NCBI GenBank assembly: GCA_019137255.1
Contig: WPDH01000361.1
Location: 25,911-89,910 of the forward strand
Direction of reading: 5' to 3'
Length of the DNA: 64,000 bases
From: Corinectria fuckeliana
Taxonomy: Eukaryota; Ascomycota; Sordariomycetes; Hypocreales; Nectriaceae
In this document: in pieces, positions 1 to 11,141 of the stretch
Layout: each line of letters starts with the position of its first letter
How positions within the stretch are numbered: the first letter of the stretch is position 1
Program-made: the position numbers and the translations under genes
Notes under the pieces: model-generated
What the model saw: the letters and a program-made list of their open reading frames with translations, nothing else
What the model was told of the DNA's origin: nothing
The model's database searches: none

Positions 1-3000
1 GAGAACGCCCAATCTGGGGTTCGCTGGAAGGAGGCCACATCCAAGGCAAAGAGGGACGAGAGAAAAGAGAGCGGCAGCTAAGTATGGTCTGTCACTATTC
101 TGCTCGTTGATCTTTCTAGGTACCAGAAATGACTCACAAATAGGATGGTAACAACAGTGAAGACCATGAGCGTTCTCCCCTGTGTTACACCCTCGCCTGC
201 CTGGAAATTAGCAATCTCGCTCTGCTCGAGCGACAGAGTTGTGTCGACCTGTATTCTCGGTGTCAGTCTATACCCTAGACTCAGTAGTAATGGAGCGGGG
301 GTCAAGAAATGTTTCTCACAGCTGACTGGATGCGATCGGCAACCTTGTCCATCTCGTCGATGTCGTCAACGACGTAAGCCGCCGTGAGATCGTCTGGCTT
401 CGTGTCACTACCAGGCATTTCATTCAGAAGGACTTCTTGCAGTTTGTCCTGAACAGTCTGTTGGTAATTTGCAATTGTCCTGAGAATGTTGAGCTCGTCG
501 CGAATGTCTTTAATGTCGCAGGACAACTTTGCCGCCTTCTGAATGGCATTCCTGATCTCTCTGGTCGGTCGGCGCTTCTTCTTTTCCTCTCTACCTGAAT
601 TTCCCTGCGCTTGGTTCTCGGGATTTCTCTTTTGCATATTCATCGTCTCGAAAATGTCTGCTTCTGCCATCCCCTGCTGAGCAATTAGACGCTGAGTGCA
701 GATCAGAGGAAGCTGCACTGGGGAAGGATGGACTAACGACCCTGTTGATGGAGTTGGAAAAGATCTGACGGACAGATTGGGTGCCATGGTCAACCCTGTT
801 CTTTGGCCTTCGTTCGTAGAATCCAACGCAGTAGTCAACGATTACTTTGCTCATCTCAGTAGCCCGGAGTGGCTGGGACCGTCTCCCTCCAGCATCTGCT
901 TGCTTGCCGAGATGGTGAAGTATCCCCCTCAATAGGGCATCGTTAGTGTCGTCGATGGGGTGAGAGGAGGAGGTGATTATCCAGTCTGGATCTGTATCAG
1001 AACGAGAAGTGACTGGCAGGAAAGATTACCTCAAGACGTACTGTCATCAATGATCCAGATCCACAGCTGATTCACTCGGAGCAGTGGCCAATGGGCAAGC
1101 GCCTCCACCTCTCCCACGTTGTTTTTGGTGACGACTTGAGTCTCATTCCGACGCCGTTGGTAGTCGACAGACCTCTCGAAGTGATTGTAAGATTCGTCCT
1201 CACCTGAAGCAAACTGGTAGTACGATTCATCAAGTGTTGGAGATCCATGGATGACCTCGAGTTTGTAAGCCTCAAGCAACTTCTTGTAGAGATCATTCGC
1301 CTTCTCTAGCGACTGCAAGGACCTCTGTTGCTCTTCGCTCAGCTTGGTTCCCTCTTTGAACTCCTCTGGATCTTTAGCTTCGCGACATTGGGTAGAAAAG
1401 GTTAGATAGGGCATCTGACATTCCAAGTCAGATACTGAAAGCGCGCTTTAGGCAAGACAGTTACTCACATAGAGGGCGGAAAAGGTTTTGAACCGTTCTG
1501 GAACCGCCTTAGGATCAAGACACTTCTTAGAACCGACGGGCGCAGGAGACAGAACCGGAACTGGTCCCCTATCCCCATCCTGTCTGCTAGTCTTCTGGTG
1601 ATAGTGAGCCGTACAGACTCCTTGCTTCCTACTCGCCATGAATCGAGGCTTCATCATCCGCGATGCGGATGTCTGATCTGGGATTTCAAACCAGCTGTCT
1701 CGTAGAAATGAGCTGGCTTCGTAGAACTTGTTCTTGGTGCACCCTTCACCCTTGATGCATTCTTCGCCCTTGGTGCATCCTTCATCGTTGGCGCATGCTT
1801 CATCCCAAAATATTCTCTTCAAAAGGTGCTAGAGAGCCAGTTAGCACAGACCGTACCCAGGGCGTCCGTGAATCCTAGGTTCCGGTTTATGGGTTCTCAC
1901 GTTCATCCAGACAATCTGGTCACAATTAGCCAGTGTTGTTCCAACCGGCAGAGAACGGCACTCACATTAGTTGCTGGTAGGTGGACCCATGTGAATTTGG
2001 GCTCATTTTCGAGATACATTCGCTGGGGCGTAAAGTTTCCCTCAGATTCTCTGCCAAGGATGTCACCCAGTGCCCTTTTTGTGTCCTCCATGATGCTTTT
2101 CGGTCCTGAGTCATAAATGACCTGCTTGACCGTTCGAAATCGTCGAAGCAGACCCGATTCGTCCCCAACTTTGTAGAACTGGACGATGGCAGCTTGGAAT
2201 GTCTCCAGTAATCTTGGCGGCACATCCCCGATCTTTGGTTTCTCGAAAGGCTCCTTACGTCTGGATGTTTGCGTGAAAGGGGGGTCGAGTAGAATGTCCC
2301 TGACAAGTACTGTGCTGTTGGTTTGGCGGTCGTCCTGCCTCGGGGTGGCTGACTGCTTGTGATCCGTAGCCCTCTCCTTCTGCTTATCCTTAATCTTGTC
2401 TTTGGCCAGACGTGTATCGGGAGAAGGCTTGGGCTTGTCACTGGCTCTCACGCCTTCTGCCAACTTCTTCGGCTTGCTTGCCGGTGCATCCACCAACTTC
2501 AATGCCGACCTCAGCTTCTGGTCAGTCTCGGGGGTCGCGGGAGAGTTGGAAATAAGCACCCAGAGTACTCTAGGCATTTTCCTGTGAGAAGCCCACTCGA
2601 TTGCACTCCAGCTATCCGACTTGGTAGGTTTGGGTCTCCCGGTCGTCGGGGCTTTCAAGAAAAGCAGCTGCGCAATGTCATGTCTCTTCCCGCTCTCTGC
2701 TGCCCAGATGAGGGCTTTCTGCTCCATTTCAGTGCCTTTTCGCCCGAAATCTGCAGTGCTGAGCTTTCCCAAAAGACACCTCACGGGGTCTGGCTCTTTT
2801 CCTTCAAACGCCACTTGCAGTGCAGTCATACCATCGGCGTCCTGAGCTGAGTAGTCCCCTGCTTCCTTCATATTCTCGAGAATGATACGAACTCTTGCAG
2901 GATCACTGTGCCTCGCCGCAAAATGCAATGCGGTCTTTTGCTTCTTGTTTTTGACCTCTGGCTTCGCCCCGGCTTTGAGAAGGAGCCTGATTACAGCTTC

Positions 3001-3222
3001 GTGCCCGCCAGGGGCGGATTGAGCCACTTGTACCTCATCAGGTTCTTCATCAGAGCCATGTTCTCCATCTCCAAGCTGCTCCAGGTTCTGAACTTCCACG
3101 TCATCAGCTGGCGTGCAGCTGGCGTGATGCAGCGCAGTCATACCATCGTTATCGGTCGTTTCTGCAAATTCCTGGGCTCTGTGTCCTTGATGACTAAGAA
3201 GTAGGTCCACGATCTTCTTGTA
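1..3222 (-). CDS. 3' part of ankyrin-repeat / CorA-like membrane protein gene, cut from its 5' part by a transposon
   Basis: This is the downstream half of a gene whose upstream half lies at 7127-8629. Exons on the minus strand are 3222-1966, 1915-1901, 1828-1469, 1414-1042, 991-738, 691-320, 248-138 and 77 running off the window. All junctions are GT-AG and keep the frame. The first exon carries four to five more ankyrin repeats (MTALHHA, KTALHFAARH, MTALQVAFEG, KALIWAAESG). Then comes a basic linker, the segment FTWVHLPATN-IVWMN, and a long helical region ending in a CorA/ZntB-like part (MSKVIVDYCVGFYERRP, TTLSLEQSEIANFQA, LMVFTVVTILF-LPLSFLSSLF). The last segment looks like the first membrane helix. 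The fungal ankyrin-CorA family is known as predicted membrane proteins; ion transport is inferred from the domain only. The 3' end is outside the window. No stop or frameshift is seen, so the lesion is the insertion alone. An exon of only 15 nt (1901-1915) is predicted. Confidence 0.8.
3214..3222. repeat. 9 bp target-site duplication, left copy
   Basis: CTTCTTGTA lies immediately outside the left inverted repeat. On the minus strand it reads TAC AAG AAG, encoding Tyr-Lys-Lys of an ankyrin repeat. It is identical to 7127-7135. Confidence 0.93.
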
Positions 3223-3311
3223 GGCGACTCATAGGTGCACAGCCGGCTGTGCGTTTAATATCACATGATTAGCCGCACAGCCGGCTGTGCGAATAAGATC
3301 TGTTATGTAAG
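3223..3311 (+). repeat. Left terminal inverted repeat of the MULE
   Basis: This 89 bp repeat contains two copies of the 16 bp perfect palindrome GCACAGCCGGCTGTGC, at 3237-3252 and 3275-3290. It differs from the right repeat at two positions, both transitions. It is GC-balanced and keeps its CpA sites, unlike the interior that starts right after it. Confidence 0.92.
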
Positions 3312-4239
3312 TAAATCAGATATGTAGTATTATTAAAAGAGGGTTATTTACCGCAAGTTAGCCTCTTAATTTAACGATTAGTAGCTTTTATAGTATTAAT
3401 TTAACTTTCTCTGCCCTTCTTCTACTATAATAAACCTAATTAATATTTCTTATTACTTTCTTAATAATATTCTCCCTCTTAAAGGCTACTTTTACTTATA
3501 AGAGGAAGTAGCTACTATAATTAACACTTAGGTAGCACTATAAGGCTATACTTTTATTATTAAATACTCTTAGAAGACTCTTAGTAAAAAGACTAGTATT
3601 ATTTTTAATTATAATTATAAAGCTAGCTATATCTTTTTTACCTTTAGGAAATAATAATAGAAAACTATAATATATTATATAAGATATCTTTTCTCTATTA
3701 TAGTAAAAAAAAGCCTATATAAGACTATATAGAGTCTAATATATTATTTTAAGGCTAGCTTTAATTAATATAATTATAAACTAAGCTTTAATAAGATAGT
3801 ATATCTAATATATTATTAACTAGTATTTTTAGATAAATTAATAGTTTACTAACTTACTAATATAAGTATTATACTAAAAGAGATTAGATCTTATTTATAT
3901 ATAATCTTAGATATACTTACTATATAATAAGATATTTATAACTATATTATATAAGATAAGTAAGAGCTTACTAAAGGCTAAAATAATATATATACTCTTA
4001 CTAATTAGCTTAAGAGTAATAGCTTTTAAAGTTAAATTCGCCTTAATAAGAGTAGTAGAGTTATAATAGTATTATTTATATATTTATAGTTACTAGAATA
4101 TCTTAAGTTATATTTAGAAGTACTTATATTAGACTATATATATAAGACTAATAAGTATAAGATACCTCTTCTTAATATAGTTAGTATTAATACTTATAAG
4201 TAATCTTTTTATATTATATTTATATTTCTTAGTAGTAAG

Positions 4240-4770
4240 AAAGAGAATAACTTTATTTAGGCTTTTAAGTAGTTATAATATCTATATAAGCTTTATAAAG
4301 TAGCTTTTCTATTTATAATACTTATAGATTACTATCTTACTTATATAAATACTATTTTCTTTTTTTCTTACTTTTCTAAGTTAGTTTTAATACTATACCT
4401 TTAGTATATTAATAAAACTATCTTAAGTTATTATATACTTATATTTACTTAAGATAAAAGTAACTTTTAAGAGTATAAAAAGTAGAAGGTATTTTATAGT
4501 TTATAGTATAAGATTATTACTTTAATAACTAAAAATATCTATAATAAGAGGCTTAAAAAGTTTAAGAAGTAATATATCTCTACTTATCTTAATAAAGTAG
4601 GCTATATTATAAAAACCTAGCTAGATTTTTATAAAGAGAGGTTTATAAAGGTATAGGTTTACTAATATTTACACTTTAAGTAATATATTATATTAAGAGC
4701 TAAGAGTATTTATTAGCTTATTAAGAGTCACTTAAAAACCTTATAGGTTAATCTCTTTAAGGCTTAGAAG
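4240..4770 (+). pseudogene. Ghost of a MULE transposase
   Basis: Read in a plus-strand frame and ignoring the many TAG/TAA codons, which are what RIP makes from TGG and CAA/CAG, the region keeps the order of conserved blocks of fungal MULE transposases. There is a stretch like FxWAFKxLxYLYxLY followed by an aspartate block (about 4250-4350). A later block has the pattern WLDFYKERFIKV, then YLHFK, then SRAKSIYxLIKSHL (about 4610-4745). This corresponds to the family pattern of a Trp/Lys-rich helix, a Tyr-x-His-Phe segment and a Ser-Arg-x-Glu-Gly motif. The whole is non-coding today. The assignment rests on recalled family patterns, not on an alignment. Confidence 0.6.
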
Positions 4771-7037
4771 ATTATTAAGCTTATTTTATTAAACTAGCTT
4801 TTTAAACTTAAAGCTAACTAAGCTAGGTAATAAATTAGTATACCTCTTAAGCTATCTAAGGTATTATATAGTAATATTTATAGTTAGGTCTTATATAAGG
4901 CCTTATAAAAGGTTAAAACTTAGTAAGAATAGCTATTAAAAGATTATTCTTTATATATAGGGGTTTTTACTAAGACTCTTAGTTTACTATATGCTTATAC
5001 CTTTTAGCTTTTATTAGTATAAAGTCTACCTTTTTAGCTATATTATTTTTATTTATATTAGTATCTCTAATAATTAGAGACCCTCTAGCTTATTATTAAG
5101 CCTTATAAGTAGTTTAATCACTTAATAGCTACTTTAATATTACTACTAATAAGCATATAATATAAGCCTTTTATATTTAAATATATTAAAAAAGCAGTAT
5201 AACTAAAAACACTACTAATATATTTAAGATATTATAAGTAAGATTATATAATAAGATCTAAAGTATACCTCTTATATTATAAGTATCTACTATAAGCTCC
5301 TGCTTAAATCACTATAATAATATATATAACTACTTACTTTATAACTTACTTACTATTCTTATTATCTCTAACTAGATTATCTATAATATCTAAGACTATA
5401 GCTTATATAATAATATATATAATAATATATATAATAACTTATATACTATTCTTTATAGTAGCTAGACTAGTAACTATTATAATACTTATATTATAAGCTG
5501 ATAACTCTTATACTATCTTTTAGTAATATAAAAAAGCATAAGAGGCTTAGTTTACTATATTACCTTAGGGAGCCTTAAAGACTAACTAGTAATACTAGAG
5601 GGTAATAAGACTGCTTTTATACTATAATAAAGCAGAATATAACTAGTATCTTAACTTTAAGCAAATAGAGAGTTATTATAAGGCAAAAAGTAGTATTAAG
5701 AACTAGACTAAAAAAAAGATAATAAGTTATCTTAATTAAGATAAGACTAAAAATAAGCAGATTAAACAGAATATAAGAGTAGAGATAGTAGAATAGCTAT
5801 TCTTAAGATAGTAAGATATATAAATATTCTAAGATATAATAGAGAGAGATTTTTAATTATAAGAGAGATAGTATAATAATAAGAACCCCTCTTACTAAAA
5901 TATAAATAAGAAATAAGAAATATAATTATAATATATTATTAGAAAGAGAAGAAAAAAAAGAATCTCTAAGTATAAATATAGTAATTTAATAGCTTAATTT
6001 AATATAATTTTAGCTAAGTTTTTATATAGAGTTTTATAAGCTTAATAGTTATATATAAGATAATAAGAGAAGTAAAAATAATAATATAATATTATATTTA
6101 TTAAACTATTTAATAATATTACTATATTTCTTACTATATCTACTAAATATATCTATCTAAAGTAATATACTAAATATATATTTTTAATCTTTTTATTACT
6201 TAGAGATTTTATAAGTTACTAGTTATTCTTATAGTAGCTATTAGCTATATTATATTTAGAACTATAATACTTATATTATAATATAAAGTATTAAGAGCCT
6301 AAAGTTAATTATAAGTTTATATAGGTATTATATCTAGAAGAGAATACTATTATTAAAAAATATTATTAAAATACCTAATATACTACTTCCTTTTAATTTA
6401 ATATCTAAATAGTAGTATTTTTATAGTAATATACTACCCTTAAGGAGGATATTAAGTAGCTTAAGCTTTTATAAGTGCCTAAAGGTTTATATATAATACT
6501 ATAAGAGAGGTTAAATCTATTAGTAAGATAATAGTAAATCTCTAATACTTAATAAGAAATAAGACTAATAATATATAAGAAAGGCAGCTTAGTAGCTATT
6601 CTTATTAGTTATTAGTAATAAGCTATAAAATAAATTAGTTATTATAGTTTACTATTAAAAGCCTTACTTATATTATTATACTATCTATATAAATTAAAAA
6701 GCCCTAAGTATTTTAATACTAGCTTTAGTTATAGTTATATATCTTTATAGTAATATTTAATAAGAAATAAAAAGCTTCTTCTAAAAGGTAAAGCCCTACT
6801 TTATATACTATATAATAAGAGTGATTAATATATATAGTTATAGCTATAATACTATAATAAGATAGTACTATTATAAGGTATTATATATTTATTATAGTCT
6901 TAAGAACCCTAATATATTACTAAAAGATTAGATAATATATATTAAGTAGCTACCTATACTACAAATTATCCCTCTATTTAATTATATTAAGAAAAGCTAT
7001 AATATTATATATATATATTATACGCACTAGCATCTAG

Positions 7038-7126
7038 CTTACATAACAGATCTTATTCGCACAGCCGGCTGTGCAGCTAATCACGTGATATTAAACGCAC
7101 AGCCGGCTGTGCACCTATGAGTCGCC
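7038..7126 (-). repeat. Right terminal inverted repeat of the MULE
   Basis: This is the reverse complement of 3223-3311, with palindromes at 7059-7074 and 7097-7112. The sequence between the palindromes holds CACGTG where the left copy has CACATG. Confidence 0.92.
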
Positions 7127-8629
7127 CTTCTTGTAACCTTGCTTACTAGCCTTGTGCAAAGCGTTGCATCCTTGATTGTCCTTCAACCCAACCTCCGTCT
7201 GGTGATGCAGAAGCAATCTGGTAACCTCGACGTGACCGTAAAAGCTAGCTCGGTGTAGGGCAGTCTCTCCGTTGTCGTCTTTTGCATTAATCGTTGTAAG
7301 TTTTCCCGAGTTAAGGAGAGCCTTAGCGATGTTTATATTTCGCCAACGACAAGCACCCATAAGTGCCGTCGCCTTAGTCTTCGTAAGGGCGTTGCAGTCT
7401 GCGTCAGCCTTGAATAGAAGGTCAAACCCAGCCTTGAATCCATCGGTACTCGCCATTGAAAGAGGCGTCCGTCCTTCGTTGTCAGGTGTGTTCAGCTGAA
7501 GCTCTTCCTTTCTCGATCCCTGAGAGATAAGCATGTTCAAGATGCCCTCGTGGCCCTGGCAGGTTGCCGTCATCAGCGGTGTCCACCCGTCATCGTCCTG
7601 AATGTCGGTTCTTGCCCTTGCCTCTAACAGACACTCCGTAATCTCTCCGTAGCCGTGGTAGGCGGCCAAATGAAGTGCAGTCCCGCCATTGATTGTAGCG
7701 ACGACATCAATACTCGACTTGCTCTCTCTGAGAATGCTTCGTACTATCTGCGTCTGCTCGTTGTTGCTTGCTAAGAACAGGGGAGTTACTCCATCGTTAT
7801 CAGTAGCTTCTGTGTCTGCGCCTTTGTCCAGAAGAAAGTCAACGATATCGTTGAGACCGTCGCGAGCTACAGCATGCAATACCGTTTCGCCATTAGCGTT
7901 CTCAGAATCATTGATGTTTTCGCTGCACTCCTGCAGAAGTTGGCGCATCACGTTGATGTGTCCGTACCGGCTTGCCGAATATAGAGGAGACCATCCATTT
8001 TCGTCGGTGACTTGGGTGTTGGCGTGCCTTTTCAGAAGCAGTTCCACCACCTCTTCGTGCCCTTTCCAAGATGCTTCGTCCAGAGGAGTTGCCCCTTTTG
8101 ATTGTTTGACCTCGGTCGGCGCTTCATGGTCCAAAAGCAGCTCTACCATCTCGACATGCCCTTCGAGACATGCGCGGTGTAGAGGGTGGCGTCCCTCGCC
8201 ATCTTCTGCCTCGACAGGCGCTCCGGCCTTCAAAAGCTTCCTAGCAGCGCGCAGGAGACCTCGTTCAGCTGCAATATGGAGGGCGGTCTGTCCAGTTTCG
8301 CATTCGGCGTGTTGGCAGATATGTTCTTTGTCTAACTGCTCCCTGCTCATGTCTTTCAAAATCTCGGCGAGCGTCTCATCAACATCTTCATTGGCACCGC
8401 TACCCTCGTCTTCTTCCTTCTCTAGGAGAAGAAATTCATGCAAGCGTTTCAGATCGTCTTTTATGTCCTCATCTTCGTCCTTCTCAGACTTAGGGGCCAC
8501 GGACGAAGATGAGGAGTCGGCGACGGTGGGATCCAGTGGGGATAGACCGACGGTTGATTCAGTGACTTTCAAAGGGTTTAGGCTAGCATTTTCCTCGATT
8601 CCATCTAGGGTCGCACCGATCCCTGACAT
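7115..8629 (-). CDS. 5' part of the same ankyrin-repeat protein gene, truncated by the transposon
   Basis: This single long exon encodes an acidic, Ser/Asp/Glu-rich N-terminus (about 105 residues, with DEDEDIKDDLKRLHEFLLL) followed by about 12 ankyrin repeats. Repeat cores such as QTALHIAAERG, HPLHRACLEGH, TPLDEASWKGH, GTALHLAAYHG, ETALHRASFYGH and NALHKASKQGY are plain. Ankyrin repeats bind other proteins. The frame runs through codons for Tyr-Lys-Lys, which are the 9 bp target duplication, then three residues into the transposon inverted repeat and stops at 7115-7117. Continuation at 3213 (IVDLLLSH) completes the interrupted repeat exactly. I chose the Met at 8629 (MSGIGATLDG) because it begins a sensible acidic N-terminus. 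The frame is also open up to 8881, so a longer form (start 8881) is possible. A truncated ankyrin-only product could be made from this fragment. Confidence 0.8.
   Translation of the reverse strand: MSGIGATLDGIEENASLNPLKVTESTVGLSPLDPTVADSSSSSVAPKSEKDEDEDIKDDLKRLHEFLLLEKEEDEGSGANEDVDETLAEILKDMSREQLDKEHICQHAECETGQTALHIAAERGLLRAARKLLKAGAPVEAEDGEGRHPLHRACLEGHVEMVELLLDHEAPTEVKQSKGATPLDEASWKGHEEVVELLLKRHANTQVTDENGWSPLYSASRYGHINVMRQLLQECSENINDSENANGETVLHAVARDGLNDIVDFLLDKGADTEATDNDGVTPLFLASNNEQTQIVRSILRESKSSIDVVATINGGTALHLAAYHGYGEITECLLEARARTDIQDDDGWTPLMTATCQGHEGILNMLISQGSRKEELQLNTPDNEGRTPLSMASTDGFKAGFDLLFKADADCNALTKTKATALMGACRWRNINIAKALLNSGKLTTINAKDDNGETALHRASFYGHVEVTRLLLHHQTEVGLKDNQGCNALHKASKQGYKKGDS
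7127..7135. repeat. 9 bp target-site duplication, right copy
   Basis: CTTCTTGTA lies immediately outside the right inverted repeat and is identical to 3214-3222. The duplication is in phase with the codons of the split gene. Confidence 0.93.
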
Positions 8630-8881
8630 TGCTATGCCTTTCAACGTCGATAAATGCGTTTTTGGGTTGGTAGTAGGACTTGGTGTGGCGGAGTTAAAGG
8701 TAGGACAGGTAGCAGATAAGACAGAGGAATTGTGTTCAATGTGAAGTTCTAGGAGATCAGTGTGTGGGAGCCTTGCTGTTCGAATGAATCGGAGAATAAG
8801 AGTAAGCAGGGCGTCAGAAGAGACTCCTCCATTTTTAAAGCTCAGACTCGTTGATAACAGCTTGGTCTGGCTGCAAACCAT

Positions 8882-9798
8882 CCTTCGACATTGTTTTCAC
8901 TACCCGAGCACACGAGCAATCTAAACTTGTCCAGTTTCTCCTTTTCTCTTTCCACAATGGGATTATTGGCTGCATACGCCGCCCTCCTGCAGGAGCTGAA
9001 CTTGCGTGGCAGGTCTTCAATCAATTACCGAGTACATGATTGGTAGCCGAGACTACGCTTCTTGTGGTATTGGAATCTTACCTGCAGCTAAAATCACGCC
9101 GCTTATAGTATTGGAATTTCAACCGCAGCCGAAATCCCTCACTCACCGGCAACTGATTCTAGCCTTTATATTCCAATCACCATCAAGGCTGTTGGTTAAG
9201 TTTGCGCCGCCCCCGTAAGATGCTGACCACCCCTTCGGATGTTCGGAGTCGGAAGTAGCCGAGAACACGGATTCATCATCTTCAAAGGACGCTGCTAAAA
9301 CTCACTCATCGGAGGGAACTTGTGGGCTACATCTACTGTGTTACAGCGTGATGAGTTGGATGGATCTCGAGGCTGGTTGATTGAAAGTTCATCTCTTGTC
9401 ATCGAGCTTTACATTGTACTCAGTCTCCGGCATGTACCTTTTAACCAAAGCTCGAGCCCTTAGAAGAGAGCCGAGCTTTTCTTCCTCGCAGGGGTCCTGC
9501 TACAGGATGAGAGTTTGACCATATTGAAGGGCTGTTGGATAAGGCCAGGTTTGTGAATGCAACTGGAGAGAAGTCTTGCGATTACACGCCCTAATAAGTA
9601 GCCTGAAATATTCCTCAGATGCTAAATCATGCGCATAAAACATATTATCGTCCAAATGAGAATTCAAGGTCACTAAATTCATCATGATATTATATTCGCG
9701 CCCTCACAGATATCCCCTGATACACCTGAACCATTACGAGTCAGACACACGATATGAGCGTCCAAGCTTGTGAAGATGTTTAGTCTGCATTGATAGAC
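8882..9798. other. Intergenic stretch
   Basis: This is the upstream region of the ankyrin gene and the downstream region of the next minus-strand gene. Only short ORFs without family resemblance are present; nothing further is recognised. Confidence 0.6.
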
Positions 9799-10863
9799 CT
9801 AAGCCCGAATCAATCTTGGTTTCATAAACGTGACGCTGCATCGGGTTACTGGGTCCCAGTCCAACAGACGCTTTCCGTAGACACAGCTGTGAAGAATATG
9901 AATCACAAAGGCACTCAAGCCCAGAGCCTGAGGCCCGCCTGCCATTTGGACGATGTGAACGGCTCCTAGAACGTGCTTCGAAGCCATGGAAAGGTCACCG
10001 AGCATAACCTAGATCGCGTTGGTCAGTTTGTCGTTCTACTTCCTGCATTCCGGTAGCCTTTTCCCAGGCTACTAAATGAGAGTCTGGCCTCACCTCATCC
10101 AATGCTAGAACCAACGCCTTTGTGACCGCCATGCGGCTCAGTGATGGTCTCTCCGACGAGATAGTTTTACGAAGACTTTGAAGGTAGCTTAGCTTATATT
10201 GGATAGCGAATTGTGCATAATCCTTCTCCAGGTTGACCATAGAGAGATGACGGCAAGCTGCAAGCAAGAAGCCCCTTTGAAGATCGGCGTCAGCTGAGGA
10301 GAAGAATATCCAGTTCTTCCTCATGTGCTCGTGGTATTCGCCCAGGCTCTGCATCACTGGACAGTGATCGTTCAAATATGGAACCACTACTGTAACATCT
10401 AGACACAACATTGGCTTACGAATACGGGAAAGGACCAACACTAACGCTCCAATAGTGAATAGACCTTCCCGCTACCTCCGAACGGAAAAAGCAGACAGGA
10501 TGAGCGGAACTTACAATGGTTAAACATAAAATGCTCTATGAATGTCAAGGATTCTATAAAGCTCGCAAAAGGTCCGTGGTCAAATACGCTAGAAGTGATC
10601 CCTGGGGCTAACGGTGTTATATCGTCTCGACCAACTAACGCCTGTTTGTGCTGTTGACGAGCCACGGCCATTTGAACCTGAGTTTGAGGCTGATGGTCTG
10701 ATGCATCCTCGTGGGGATTTTCTCTGATGATGCCCTTCTGGTAATCAGTCACTCGAAGCTTTCTTGCTCGAGCATGCGCCACACGAGCTGCATGAGAATG
10801 GGCCTGTCGCTTCAAGTCGGCTGAGGCGCTTTGGGCTGGATGTACCATGGGTATGAACTCCAT
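9799..10863 (-). CDS. Fungal transcription-factor-like protein (DUF3468 / fungal-specific TF type, no zinc cluster)
   Basis: Three exons, 10863-10515, 10440-10094 and 10008-9799, are joined by GT-AG introns of 74 and 85 bp and give 301 residues. The N-terminus MEFIPMVHP followed by RQAHSHAARVAHARARKLR is the short basic box typical of a large family of fungal proteins with a C-terminal fungal-TF helical domain. The later segment LAACRHLSMV, then VTKALVLALDE joined to VMLGDLSMASKHVLGAVHIV and the GGPQALGL block, fits the helical domain. No Zn2Cys6 motif is present, as is usual for this family. The C-terminus is short, ending about 45 residues after GGPQALGL, so the gene may be truncated or lack an unrecognised last exon. 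A regulatory role is a family-level guess. Confidence 0.6.
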
Positions 10864-11141
10864 TGTGATAAGGAAGGTGGGATATTCTCCAAAGGAAGCT
10901 TCAGCGTTGTTATCAGTCTATTCTTGGCCATAGTATCCGTCACGGCCACTTTATTTATTGAGTTGAGATCGCAAGTGACACCAAGGCAAGTCTGCTTGAA
11001 GGCTCTATTTGTCAGCTAGGTAAGTAGCTCGCAGCAACATTGACGCAGCTAGTCACTAGCTAACTAATAAGAATCGCCCATCATCATCGCCAAGACTTGC
11101 TCCTACTGCATATAGCCTAGTCTAGCCACTACTCCAGACTC

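Larger units (their letters stand above)
3223..7126. mobile_element. Mutator-like DNA transposon (MULE), RIP-degraded, inserted in the ankyrin/CorA gene
   Basis: The element is 3,904 bp and begins GGCGACTCATAGG and ends with its reverse complement. Its 89 bp terminal inverted repeats match at 87 positions. It is flanked by a perfect 9 bp direct repeat CTTCTTGTA at 3214-3222 and 7127-7135; a 9 bp duplication with long inverted repeats is the hallmark of Mutator-like elements. The interior is almost entirely A and T, with TpA everywhere and CpA/TpG nearly absent, as expected of RIP. A transposase ghost is legible on the plus strand near 4240-4770. No open reading frame survives, so the copy cannot encode its own transposase. 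Confidence 0.93.
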
